Shown here one piece after another: positions 58,092 to 64,000 of a stretch of 64,000 bases of DNA (its first letter is position 1; every line of letters starts with the position of its first letter). The stretch spans positions 23,660,544-23,724,543 of the forward strand of contig CM037460.1 in NCBI GenBank assembly GCA_021014325.1. The letters are read 5' to 3'. The DNA comes from Plazaster borealis (lineage: Eukaryota > Echinodermata > Asteroidea > Forcipulatida > Labidiasteridae). A program made the position numbers and the translations under genes. Below the pieces are notes generated by a model that saw only the letters and a list, made by a program, of their open reading frames with translations, ran no database searches and was not told the origin of the DNA.

Positions 58092-59414
58092 TTATTTATA
58101 AAAGATTAAAGTTAACAGTACACCGCCGATGGCAACAATTATTGCCCATAGGTTTCCCGCGAGCCAGCCAGCAGTTTTACTCAAGAGGTTGAGGAGCCAC
58201 GATGTAATGCCTCCGATGATGCCCGGTAGTGCGGCTGCAGCCTTTCCAGCTAATTGGGCTAGAAGGCGCCCGAGAGCTTGCAAATGTTTTTTCGCCCACT
58301 CTTTTACCCCATCTTGATCTTTTGCAGGCAAAAGATCTGTGGGAGGTGTTGGCGTTGTAACCCCGCCAGCTGGCCCACCAGTCAAGGCAAGAACCAGAGT
58401 GCTGATGGCAAAGCCCAGTGCAGTGATAATGGTGGCTATGGTCACACCCTGCTCGCGGAACAGGGTCCGTAGCCGATCGGCCAGAGATTTGTTTTTATCT
58501 AGAACGCTAGATATGGTCTCACGAATTTGGCGGAACTGTGACCGAAGTTGTTGGTTGAGGACATCAACGCTGTCTCGAGCCGCTGCGAGATCATCTTCGG
58601 CTTTTGTAATTTCACGTTCGATTTGGTCCGCTCGCTCAGTTGTCCCGGGTTGCTTAAGCTCTTCGCGATAGCCCTCGATTAGCTGCTGGAGAGAAACTAC
58701 TTTGCTCTCTTGCACCGCTTTTGTGGCACGCAAAGTTTTCAGGGCTTTGTCAAGCCCTAGAATCTCTCTCATAGGCAAAAGATTTTCTTCCTCAGTAGGC
58801 GGCTTAGATGACATACTAATAACTAAATCATCTAAAACATTAACTGATCTAGTAACTGATCTAGTCTGATCTAGTACATCACCATCTGCTTGTGTTGCAT
58901 TTTGTGCTTTATCAGCAACCTTTTCTAACTCGCGAAGGGTAGGTCGAGAATGACGACGCAGTGTACTGTCGTACCCAGGCAGGTTGAGAAAATCTCGAAT
59001 AGCTCTGGAGCCCCCAGAGCCAAAACTTTGGGCAATAGTACCCAATCCTAAAAACTTTTTAGGGCCTTTAGTAGCGCTCATCCGAACCTTTTTATCACCT
59101 TCTACCCAGTAAAGTGTTTTACCATCTTCGCCGACCTGAAACCGTTTGTATTCTATGATCGTAGGTCGAGGGCCATTGTTTAGACCTATCTCCTCATAGA
59201 AAGCATTTACTAAACGGTCTCGCTGTTCTCGCAACTCGTCTGTACGGATGTCGTCGCGCGCTTGGTTGATGCGGTCGCCGTGTTCATTAGCCGATAGCCC
59301 ATCTAAGGGTGCCCCGATAGGAGGTTCAGGGGAAATAAAACTGGTTTCTTCTTCGACTTCTGGTTGTTTTTCGGGTGCATCAAAATCATTCATTTCAAAG
59401 CCACCTTCTGCCAT
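58092..59414 (-). CDS. 440-residue coiled-coil and membrane protein, function unknown
   Basis: ATG 59,414, intact. Acidic, probably disordered N-terminus (residues 1-60), a basic GPKKFLGLGTIAQSFGSGG region (about 130-150), a long coiled coil (about 225-315), a hydrophobic segment (ATIITALGFAISTLVLAL, about 326-343) and a Pro/Thr linker. Then DLLPAKDQ from an in-frame class-C palindrome (58,316-58,337), an Ala/Gly-rich amphipathic region with KAAAALPGIIGG, and a C-terminal membrane segment. The tail resembles amphipathic or lytic viral proteins in composition, so membrane penetration or core organisation are possibilities; neither is shown. Divergent from the capsid gene with a 77-bp gap. Confidence 0.62.
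   Translation of the reverse strand: MAEGGFEMNDFDAPEKQPEVEEETSFISPEPPIGAPLDGLSANEHGDRINQARDDIRTDELREQRDRLVNAFYEEIGLNNGPRPTIIEYKRFQVGEDGKTLYWVEGDKKVRMSATKGPKKFLGLGTIAQSFGSGGSRAIRDFLNLPGYDSTLRRHSRPTLRELEKVADKAQNATQADGDVLDQTRSVTRSVNVLDDLVISMSSKPPTEEENLLPMREILGLDKALKTLRATKAVQESKVVSLQQLIEGYREELKQPGTTERADQIEREITKAEDDLAAARDSVDVLNQQLRSQFRQIRETISSVLDKNKSLADRLRTLFREQGVTIATIITALGFAISTLVLALTGGPAGGVTTPTPPTDLLPAKDQDGVKEWAKKHLQALGRLLAQLAGKAAAALPGIIGGITSWLLNLLSKTAGWLAGNLWAIIVAIGGVLLTLIFYK
58316..58337. repeat. Viral palindrome, class C, in frame (minus-strand gene)
   Basis: ATCTTTTGCAGGCAAAAGAT within 22 bp. Read as DLLPAKDQ in the linker of the 440-residue protein. Confidence 0.88.
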
Positions 59415-59491
59415 ATTGAATACAAAGGTTGGCTTTACTTATATTGAACACTCGCCAAGGTTTAATAGACAAAAGATAAAGTTTGGTTTGA
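59415..59491. promoter_or_regulatory. 77-bp divergent promoter region
   Basis: Between the 440-residue gene (-) and the capsid gene (+). AT-rich, contains ACTTATATTGAACAC; no perfect palindrome. It must hold start signals for both genes. Confidence 0.45.
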
Positions 59492-60797
59492 ATGGCATCG
59501 TCAAAGTACGGACGCAAACTGAATCCTCTTAGAAGCCTGCGGGATCCACTCGGGATCAAAGGCATACGGCAGAGCGTGGTTGTAACCAACAACCCCTCCA
59601 CTATCGACCAAAATCAGCAGCTCTTGGTCCGCTTTCCCAACCTTGGCGCCCAGGATGTGATTGTTCCTGGAACAGCCCGCCTCGCATTTACCATCGCCCT
59701 CACCTCGACCGACGACAATCGAACAGTGGTTCAAAACCTTGGCCAAGCCGTTGTGAAGAAAAAGACAATCAGGATCAGTGGTAATGAGGTCATGTCTATA
59801 GATGACAGCGATGTTATCGGCTGCTACACCGACCTTTGGAAAACGTTGGGAGAGCGCCGGTCTCAGGTCTACCAGGGTATTGATGTGGCGGAAGACGCTA
59901 ACATGCTTAAACTGAGGGTGGGCGCCGGAGATGATGATAGTTCTACGGCGCAAGACAAGGCTGTTGCAGATGCATACAGCAACAGATTTAGCATTCCACT
60001 AGACTTTGAACTGTTGGAGAGCCACATGCCGTTCTTCCAGTCAGGCCTTGGTGACCGATTGGAGTACGAGCTTACCTTTAATGACTACAGCCGCGTTATA
60101 ATGGTAACAGGTGATACAGATGCTAGCTACGTCATCGACAACATCTCTCTCGAGTTTGAAATTATGAGCGAGCCAAACTTAGCCCGAATGATTCGCAACC
60201 AGTATACTGCGCGAGTTGCCATCTTGTATGACCGCATTTTGCGCCACCGAAAGGTCACCCTCAACAAGAGTGATACGCTGTGGAACGTCAATCTTAATAT
60301 TCCAGCCCGAAGCTTTAAGGGAATACTCATGCTCTTCGAGGATGCTGGAGCGGCGACCGCGTTTAACCGAAATACAGAATCGTTCTATAACCCCAAGATC
60401 GAAAAAGTTGAGGTCATAGTCGAGGGAAGCCAAACCAGTTGTATGCCCAGGGTATGCGCGGGTACCAACAGTGGGATGAAGTTCGAAAGTACTTCGCTAG
60501 CAGCCCTTCAACCAAGCGCCACCCCACGTCTGCAATGGTCACCAAAGACTTAGCATTAGCTGATGTAACGGTAGGAGAGTATTTGACAACAAAGTACGGC
60601 CTATGGCTGGACTTGAGAAGCAACGATGATGACTCACTGCACGGCAGCGGCAGGCGCATAGAAAATGCAAGTGAGGGGGTCACAGTCCAGATCACCAAAA
60701 GGCAGAAACGGCGGGCACATTGAACATGTATTTGTATGTTATCATGGATGCTCAGCTCAACATCGAAAATGGTCGATATATCAGTGCGCTCTACTAA
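59492..60797 (+). CDS. Major capsid protein (double-jelly-roll type), two frameshifts
   Basis: ATG 59,492. The first frame covers 353 codons to 60,553, but coding signal leaves it near 60,430. It continues in a second frame (to about 60,705) and a third, ending at TAA 60,795-60,797, so two 1-base indels near homopolymers are likely. Total about 435 residues. Recognised by beta-rich sequence with FPNLGAQDVIVPG, VKKKTIRISGNEV, DLWKTLGERRSQVYQGID and a typical C-terminal segment, features shared with Polinton/adintovirus hexon-like capsid proteins that form the shell. It contains none of the palindromes found in neighbouring genes. If the indels are real the gene is dead; if assembly errors, it is intact. 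Confidence 0.78.
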
Positions 60798-61495
60798 ACC
60801 AAACTTATCTTTTGCAGGCAAAAGATTGTTTTCGTCAACGAAAGTTCAAAGTAAAACTTTCGTACACGAAAGTTTAGACAAAAGTAAAAACTTATACGAG
60901 GATAAGTTTTTACCCCACTCGGCCATCATCTGTGGCCAGACTGGCTGTGGGAAAACAGTCTTTATCTTAAACCTTCTCGAAGATCACTACTGCGGCGAAT
61001 TTTCGCACATCGTTATACTCTGCCCCACAATTCGTTGGAACAAAACGTACCACGAGCGATCCTGGGTGTGGACAGACCCAGAGGTCTATATCGTCGACCC
61101 TGGCGATCAGCTTCAAAAGTGGTTGCGAGCTTTTACTCGATTTTTGCTGGCGAGCCGACATTGTACATCATCGACGACTGCTCAGCTAGTAAAGCTCTGA
61201 CCAAAAGAAAGACATGCTGTCTGAGCTTGCGTTCTCGGGGCGCCACGCCTCTCAATCTGTGTGGGTTTTGACGCAAAAGTATAACTCGGTTCTTAAAGAT
61301 CTCCGCGAGCAGACTAAGTGGATAGGGCTCTTCCACTGCAAGGACAGGGACTCTTTTGAAGATTGCCTGCGAGAAAACGACGTTGTCCCGACGAGAGAGG
61401 AGCGAGATGCGCTTAGACAGCAGTTATCTAAAGCTAAACACGCTAAGCTTATACTAAAGACTGCTCAGCCGGTTGCTTATCAGTTGTTAACATAG
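60769..61495 (+). CDS. Packaging ATPase (FtsK/HerA-like), split over three frames
   Basis: The likely start ATG 60,769 overlaps the capsid gene end by 29 nt. The Walker A motif GQTGCGKT (residues 56-63, about 60,934-60,957) is intact. Walker B LYIIDDCSA (61,161-61,187) lies in a second frame. A third frame (61,205-61,495) holds SELAFSGRHASQSVWVLTQ and ends at TAG. Shifts fall near 61,120-61,160 and 61,190-61,214. Enzymes of this class pump DNA into capsids and are a core Polinton gene. Residues 13-47 derive from a cluster of four palindromes (60,807-60,910) placed between the conserved N-terminus and the P-loop. Genome packaging is established for relatives; activity here is doubtful because of the frame breaks. 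Confidence 0.8.
60807..60910. repeat. Cluster of four viral palindromes inside the ATPase N-terminus
   Basis: Class C (60,807-60,826), a partial TTTTCGTCAACGAAA (60,829-60,843), class A (60,854-60,875, read KTFVHESL) and class D AACTTATACGAGGATAAGTT (60,889-60,908). All stay in frame between capsid-gene overlap and P-loop. Confidence 0.85.
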
Positions 61496-61522
61496 CTTAA
61501 TAGCTTGCTAAACTAAAGTTCT

Positions 61523-61630
61523 ATGTGGGAGCAAACACAGCTAGCCATACAAACTATACATCTGGCAGTAGTTCTTGTGATGTTTGTCAAGTATGTTAGA
61601 CTCATGCGCATGAACTTATACAGAGTATAA
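61523..61630 (+). CDS. Small 35-residue membrane peptide (tentative)
   Basis: ATG 61,523 to TAA 61,628-61,630. One hydrophobic helix (TIHLAVVLVMFVKYV) flanked by basic residues. It fills the gap between the ATPase and the next gene, and its last codons and stop are supplied by a class-D palindrome (61,612-61,633). No homology claimed; it could be chance. Confidence 0.35.
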   Translation: MWEQTQLAIQTIHLAVVLVMFVKYVRLMRMNLYRV

Positions 61631-61633
61631 GTT
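61612..61633. repeat. Viral palindrome, class D
   Basis: AACTTATAC-AGA-GTATAAGTT. Its second arm supplies the TAA of the small frame at 61,523-61,630. Confidence 0.82.
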
Positions 61634-61650
61634 TGATCTCAAAAGTTAAG

Positions 61651-62359
61651 ATGGATTGTGATGATTTGATCAACCAATTGTTGCAAGAGGTTCCCGATGA
61701 AAGCACCGATACCACCGTCTCCACGCTAAACAAAACTTTTGTAGACAAAAGTTTGAGCTGCACCTCGTCTACAAAAGATTTGCCAGCAAAAGATTACAAA
61801 AGTTTCGATCGTTTGCAAGAACAAAAACGGACCCGGCTGGCGGCAATTGTGGCTGGCGGCACAGCCCAAAAATACATAGGAACCCGACTAACCCTTGCAC
61901 AACTTGATGTGATGAGTGATGACGAGATTTCTAAGCACTATAGCCGCTATGAGGCACGACTAGGGGCCTCAATGACAAAAACTCGGGGCGTCTGCGCTGC
62001 AGATGTATGCACTAGCGGCTAGCACATTTCTACCAATTCCACCCGAAAATAAGCCTCAGCTCGTCATAGACCTCGAGGAGGACCCCTTTGTCGGACATGC
62101 GCTGACGACAGCCTGCTGCGAGCTGTATTATCGCTATGGTATGTACTTAGCCCCGCTTACAGCAGCGATGACAACTGCTAAGCACTGTCAATTTAAAGAC
62201 AAAACTTATACGAGTATAAGTAAAACTTTCGTACACGAAAGTTTAGATGACAGAAAACTTGGAAACGACATCGACAGAAGCAGCACAAGCTCTGGAGATG
62301 ACAGCAGCGCAAGACCTAGAGACGACATCGACGCAGTTAAAAGTCAAGAGAGTGACTAA
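61651..62359 (+). CDS. Conserved Polinton-type protein of unknown role, one frameshift
   Basis: ATG 61,651 (MDCDDLINQLLQEV). The first frame ends at 62,022; the coding signal moves to another frame at about 61,990-62,010 and ends at 62,359. Total about 235 residues. A low-complexity N-terminus is full of palindrome-derived peptide (KTFVDKSL, KDLPAKD). Then a helical part (AQLDVMSDDEISKHYSRYEARL) and, in frame two, a segment PFVGHALTTACCELYYRYGMYLAPL that may be amphipathic or membrane-associated. The C-terminal 50 residues follow a palindrome pair (62,204-62,244) and overlap the next gene by 113 nt, unusual for this compact layout. That suggests palindrome insertion displaced the original stop. 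Confidence 0.55.
61733..61754. repeat. Viral palindrome, class B, in frame
   Basis: AACTTTTGTAGACAAAAGTT within 22 bp, read KTFVDKSL. Half-palindromes of class C follow at 61,770-61,797 (read KDLPAKD). Confidence 0.87.
62204..62244. repeat. Viral palindrome pair, classes D and A, in frame
   Basis: ACTTATACGAGTATAAGT (62,204-62,221) and a 22-bp class-A palindrome (62,223-62,244, read KTFVHESL), separated by one base. It is directly followed by the ATG of the next gene at 62,247. Confidence 0.87.
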
Positions 62360-62756
62360 TAAAGATCCACAAAAAGTTGAGGCTGGCCGCAAAGGTGCAG
62401 CAGCTAGAAAAGCAAAACAAGAAGCGCTGAAAGAGCAGCTGCGAAAGGCCAAACAGAGTCTCAAACAAACTTTCGTAAACGAAAGTTTTTCTGAAGATAA
62501 TCTTAATCCTTCATCTACAGAAGACCGTGAACATAAAAGTGAAATCTCATCGCAATCAGAAACTAATCTTTTGCCTGCAAAAGATAATCTTTTGCAGGCA
62601 AAAGATTGTTTGCTCCTTGCAGGGGCTGTTATAGCTGTTGGAGCTGTGGTATATGCTAAGTTTTCGTATACGCCTGCAAAACAATTACCAAATGTATCTC
62701 AAAAATCAAAGACAAACATATTAGACAAACAAACTAATCCTCATTATATGCAATAA
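62247..62756 (+). CDS. 169-residue basic, single-pass membrane protein, function unknown
   Basis: ATG 62,247, intact. Residues 30-75 are very basic and helical (KVEAGRKGAAARKAKQEALK), suited to nucleic-acid or membrane binding. A Ser/Glu-rich linker follows with palindrome-derived QTFVNESF (62,467-62,488) and LLPAKD/LLQAKD (62,566-62,608). Then one membrane helix (LLLAGAVIAVGAVVYAKF) and a short tail ending NPHYMQ. Such a layout occurs in small proteins of these elements; possibly a core or membrane component. Much of the linker length is palindromic repeat. Confidence 0.58.
   Translation: MTENLETTSTEAAQALEMTAAQDLETTSTQLKVKRVTNKDPQKVEAGRKGAAARKAKQEALKEQLRKAKQSLKQTFVNESFSEDNLNPSSTEDREHKSEISSQSETNLLPAKDNLLQAKDCLLLAGAVIAVGAVVYAKFSYTPAKQLPNVSQKSKTNILDKQTNPHYMQ
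62467..62488. repeat. Viral palindrome, class A, in frame
   Basis: AACTTTCGTAAACGAAAGTT within 22 bp, read QTFVNESF. Confidence 0.88.
62566..62608. repeat. Two tandem class-C palindromes, in frame
   Basis: ATCTTTTGCCTGCAAAAGAT followed directly by ATCTTTTGCAGGCAAAAGAT. Read NLLPAKD then NLLQAKD. Central dinucleotides CT and AG are inverted relative to each other, as if one copy had flipped. Confidence 0.88.
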
Positions 62757-62780
62757 TAATCTCCTACTTGCATAACAAAA

Positions 62781-63072
62781 ATGACTACCCCCAGTACTGA
62801 TGGTAAACAGCTTGCTAATTTGGTGTACCACTCCGCCGTAGCAAGTGGACTTGCCGTGGGATACGCTACTCTTGGTAAAAAAAATCATAAAAGGTGTTAC
62901 GCCAAAGTTAGACTTTGCGCCGTATGATGTTGGCATGGTCATACTAGATGTTGGCCTAGCTATGGCCACAAAAGACATGCTTGTCAAGCAGGATACTCCC
63001 TGCAGACATATTAAAGTAAAGATGTATAAGTTTTCTCTTTTGAATACAAAAGATTATACAAATATAAGTTAA
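62781..63072 (+). CDS. Small membrane protein, split by a frameshift at an A-run
   Basis: ATG 62,781 (MTTPSTDGKQLANLVYHSAVASGLAVGYATLG). The frame breaks at the A8 run at 62,878-62,885 and continues as GVTPKLDFAPYDVGMVILDVGLAMATKDML to a stop at 63,072. The last 15 or so residues come from palindromic sequence (63,036-63,053). Two hydrophobic segments. Function unknown; the compact size and place fit a minor virion component. An indel in a long homopolymer is also the most common assembly error. Confidence 0.5.
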
Positions 63073-63113
63073 ACTAATCTTTTGTCTACAAAAAACTTTT
63101 GTCTACAAAAGTT
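63036..63113. repeat. Palindrome cluster upstream of the 148-residue gene
   Basis: TCTTTTGAATACAAAAGA (63,036-63,053), then two tandem units: AATCTTTTGTCTACAAAA and AACTTTTGTCTACAAAAGTT (63,076-63,113). The last lies 9 bp before the ATG at 63,122. Confidence 0.82.
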
Positions 63114-63121
63114 TAAGTTTG

Positions 63122-63568
63122 ATGGCTTCTATTGTAATGCTTGTTGGCGGAGCGGTCGTGAACGCACTTGCGTTCTCTGGGTCAAATTTTCTGTTCTCGA
63201 TGATGCGTGATCCAGGTGCCGATGAAGAACGAAAACGACATGACAAGGCTGTAGAACAACTTCAAGCTGCGCAGTCTGAATGGTCACGCAAGAGGGCCGA
63301 ACGCCTAGACTGGATTAATGAAGAGCTTCGCCGCCAAGGACATGCCGTGCACACTTTCCGCAATGTTGATGAAGCTATTCGCCAGTACAATCTTATAAAC
63401 TTTTCTACAGAAAAGTTTGGCAGTGATTCAATGGCCCCCACGCTAGAAGAACCAAAACCCAAACTCTCAGATTTCTACTTGCCGTCCCCAGAGCAACGTG
63501 ATCGCGAAATTGCTTTCGTTATCATGGGGCTTGGAGTTACTTCCTTCGCAGCCTATAAACTTTCGTAG
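63122..63568 (+). CDS. 148-residue membrane and coiled-coil protein, function unknown
   Basis: ATG 63,122. N-terminal hydrophobic segment (MLVGGAVVNALAFSGSNFLF), a charged helical stretch (EERKRHDKAVEQLQAAQSEW, residues 34-53), then RLDWINEELRRQGHAVHTF and VDEAIRQY. A palindrome-derived NFSTEKF follows, then a Pro-rich linker and a second hydrophobic segment (IAFVIMGLGVTSFAAYKL). The stop TAG lies inside a class-A palindrome (63,557-63,578), so the repeat ends the gene. Pattern seen, to my recollection, in Polinton gene sets; role unknown. Confidence 0.6.
   Translation: MASIVMLVGGAVVNALAFSGSNFLFSMMRDPGADEERKRHDKAVEQLQAAQSEWSRKRAERLDWINEELRRQGHAVHTFRNVDEAIRQYNLINFSTEKFGSDSMAPTLEEPKPKLSDFYLPSPEQRDREIAFVIMGLGVTSFAAYKLS
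63397..63418. repeat. Viral palindrome, class E, in frame
   Basis: AACTTTTCTACAGAAAAGTT within 22 bp, read NFSTEKF, a different phase from classes A and B. Confidence 0.85.
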
Positions 63569-63578
63569 ACGAAAGTTT
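63557..63578. repeat. Viral palindrome, class A, supplies a stop codon
   Basis: Same 22 bp as 57,938-57,959, but read in the phase KLS-TAG, which ends the 148-residue gene at 63,568. Confidence 0.87.
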
Positions 63579-63595
63579 GGATTGTTAAGTAAACT

Positions 63596-63752
63596 AATCT
63601 TTTGCCTGCAAAAGATTATCTTTGCTTGCACAGAAAAGTTTGATTAGGTTTAGTTTAGTTATTTTTGCAATCACAAACTAATCTTTGCAGGCAAAAGATT
63701 TTTTCTACAGATAATCTTTTGATTGTAAAAAAACTTTTCTTCAGAAAAGTTT
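63596..63752. repeat. Palindrome cluster before the integrase gene
   Basis: Class C at 63,596-63,617 and 63,680-63,700 (one base short in one arm), class E at 63,731-63,752, and half units between them. The 211-bp gap between 63,569 and the integrase start holds little else. Confidence 0.85.
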
Positions 63753-63779
63753 AGTTAGACTTTGCAGGCGTAAACTTAT

Positions 63780-64000
63780 ATGGATACTAAACTGTCTGCA
63801 TTGTACTACAGCCCCAAGGATACTGGAAGGGACTTGCGGCCATACAAAAACTAGCCGAGGCTGCAAAAGTCACTCAAGATGTGAGTAAAGATTGGCTCAA
63901 GAGACAAGCTATATGGCAGATATATCTCCCATCCCCTCGCCATGTGCCTCGCCCAAAATTTGATATTTCAGTGCCTAATGAAGTCCACCAAGCTGACCTA
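63780..64000 (+). CDS. rve-type integrase, N-terminal part (cut by the window end, one frameshift)
   Basis: ATG 63,780. It opens KLSALYYSPK, then the frame stops early and the coding signal continues from about 63,820 in another frame to the end, with DWLKRQAIWQIYLPSP and VPNEVHQADL. The last motif is where the first catalytic Asp of the retroviral-type (DDE) integrase core is expected. The short YYSPK N-terminal segment with W-K-Q before a proline-rich joint is typical of Maverick/Polinton integrases, which insert element DNA into the host with ~6-bp duplications. The catalytic core lies beyond the window. Confidence 0.78.

Larger units (their letters stand above)
54558..64000. mobile_element. 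Maverick/Polinton-type endogenous viral element (left part; runs off the window)
   Basis: The left edge is set by loss of homology to copy A at about 54,557 (GAAACCCC shared). The gene set is a double-jelly-roll-type capsid gene, a packaging ATPase, penton-like genes, several small virion or membrane proteins, and an rve integrase. Spacers are tiny (56-78 bp) and genes lie on both strands, unlike the host DNA. GC content is higher than in the flanks. DNA polymerase B, protease and the right end are not in view. Terminal inverted repeats cannot be checked without the other end. Confidence 0.85.

Noticed and set aside
59501..59953. 150-codon minus-strand frame inside the capsid gene
   Set aside because: Shadow of the capsid frame, which has recognisable protein features.
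54558..64000. Whether this is a bacterial contaminant or prophage
   Set aside because: The left edge is joined to host sequence shared with copy A, and the gene set (hexon-type capsid, packaging ATPase, rve integrase) is that of eukaryotic Polintons.

Overview
This is animal nuclear DNA, most likely from a marine deuterostome and probably an echinoderm. There are spliced exons with good donor and acceptor sites, tRNA-headed SINEs, a CR1/L2-type LINE with a 2A-like N-terminus, many MITEs, and (TTA)n tails. The echinoderm call is inference; the GGGCCCAATTTCATAAAGC foldback MITE and the 2A-bearing LINE are what I lean on.

Host backbone (1 to about 54.56 kb). The window is built from tandem copies (A, B, C) of one locus, transcribed on the minus strand, coding for a small secreted PAN/apple-domain protein. 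Copies B and C have three exons: a signal peptide plus PAN domain, a 46-nt linker exon, and a Cys-rich exon with repeated modules ending in a stop. In copy A only the PAN exon (12,336-12,656) is present. Alignment by eye of 1-1,440 with 41,932-48,160 shows that the segment carrying exons 2 and 3 is missing from A. Introns and spacers are full of repeats. Because the copies are paralogous, many insertions have an empty site in a sister copy, which fixes their ends: two SINEs, a TA-flanked foldback element, a solo LTR with a 5-bp target duplication, several MITEs, and a LINE nested in a MITE.

Helentron-like repeats. At 13,145-30,039 a 16.9-kb head-to-tail array of seven units is absent from copy C (empty site near 52,510). 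Units have a 5' GCTGTTCCG hairpin, a (TTA)n tract, a body with ~130-bp tandem repeats, and a 3' hairpin followed by CTAG. A second family (1.4-5.2 kb, 43.2 kb, 47.0-49.6 kb) has the same design with a GGTGTTCG hairpin and ~155-bp repeats. Both carry the inverted core ACTTCCGG..CCGGAAGT.

Viral element (about 54.56 kb to the window end). This is a Maverick/Polinton-type integrated DNA virus relative. It has a double-jelly-roll-type major capsid gene, an FtsK/HerA-like packaging ATPase, penton-like minor capsid genes, several virion or membrane proteins of unknown role, and the N-terminus of an rve integrase cut off at 64,000. No polymerase or protease is seen here; they would lie beyond the window. 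Several genes are split by frameshifts but almost none by in-frame stops, so the copy is either young or under-polished.

Most striking is a set of about 29 dispersed palindromes of 18-24 bp inside the viral element, in at least five sequence classes whose arms co-vary. They sit between genes, supply stop codons, and are read in frame as short peptides (TFV-x-ES or LLPAKD) inside at least four proteins, always in one phase for a given class. Two tandem copies of one bidirectional promoter carry different palindromes, and one of two terminal direct repeats has a palindrome the other lacks. This looks like a mobile or converting palindromic repeat system within a eukaryotic virus-like element.
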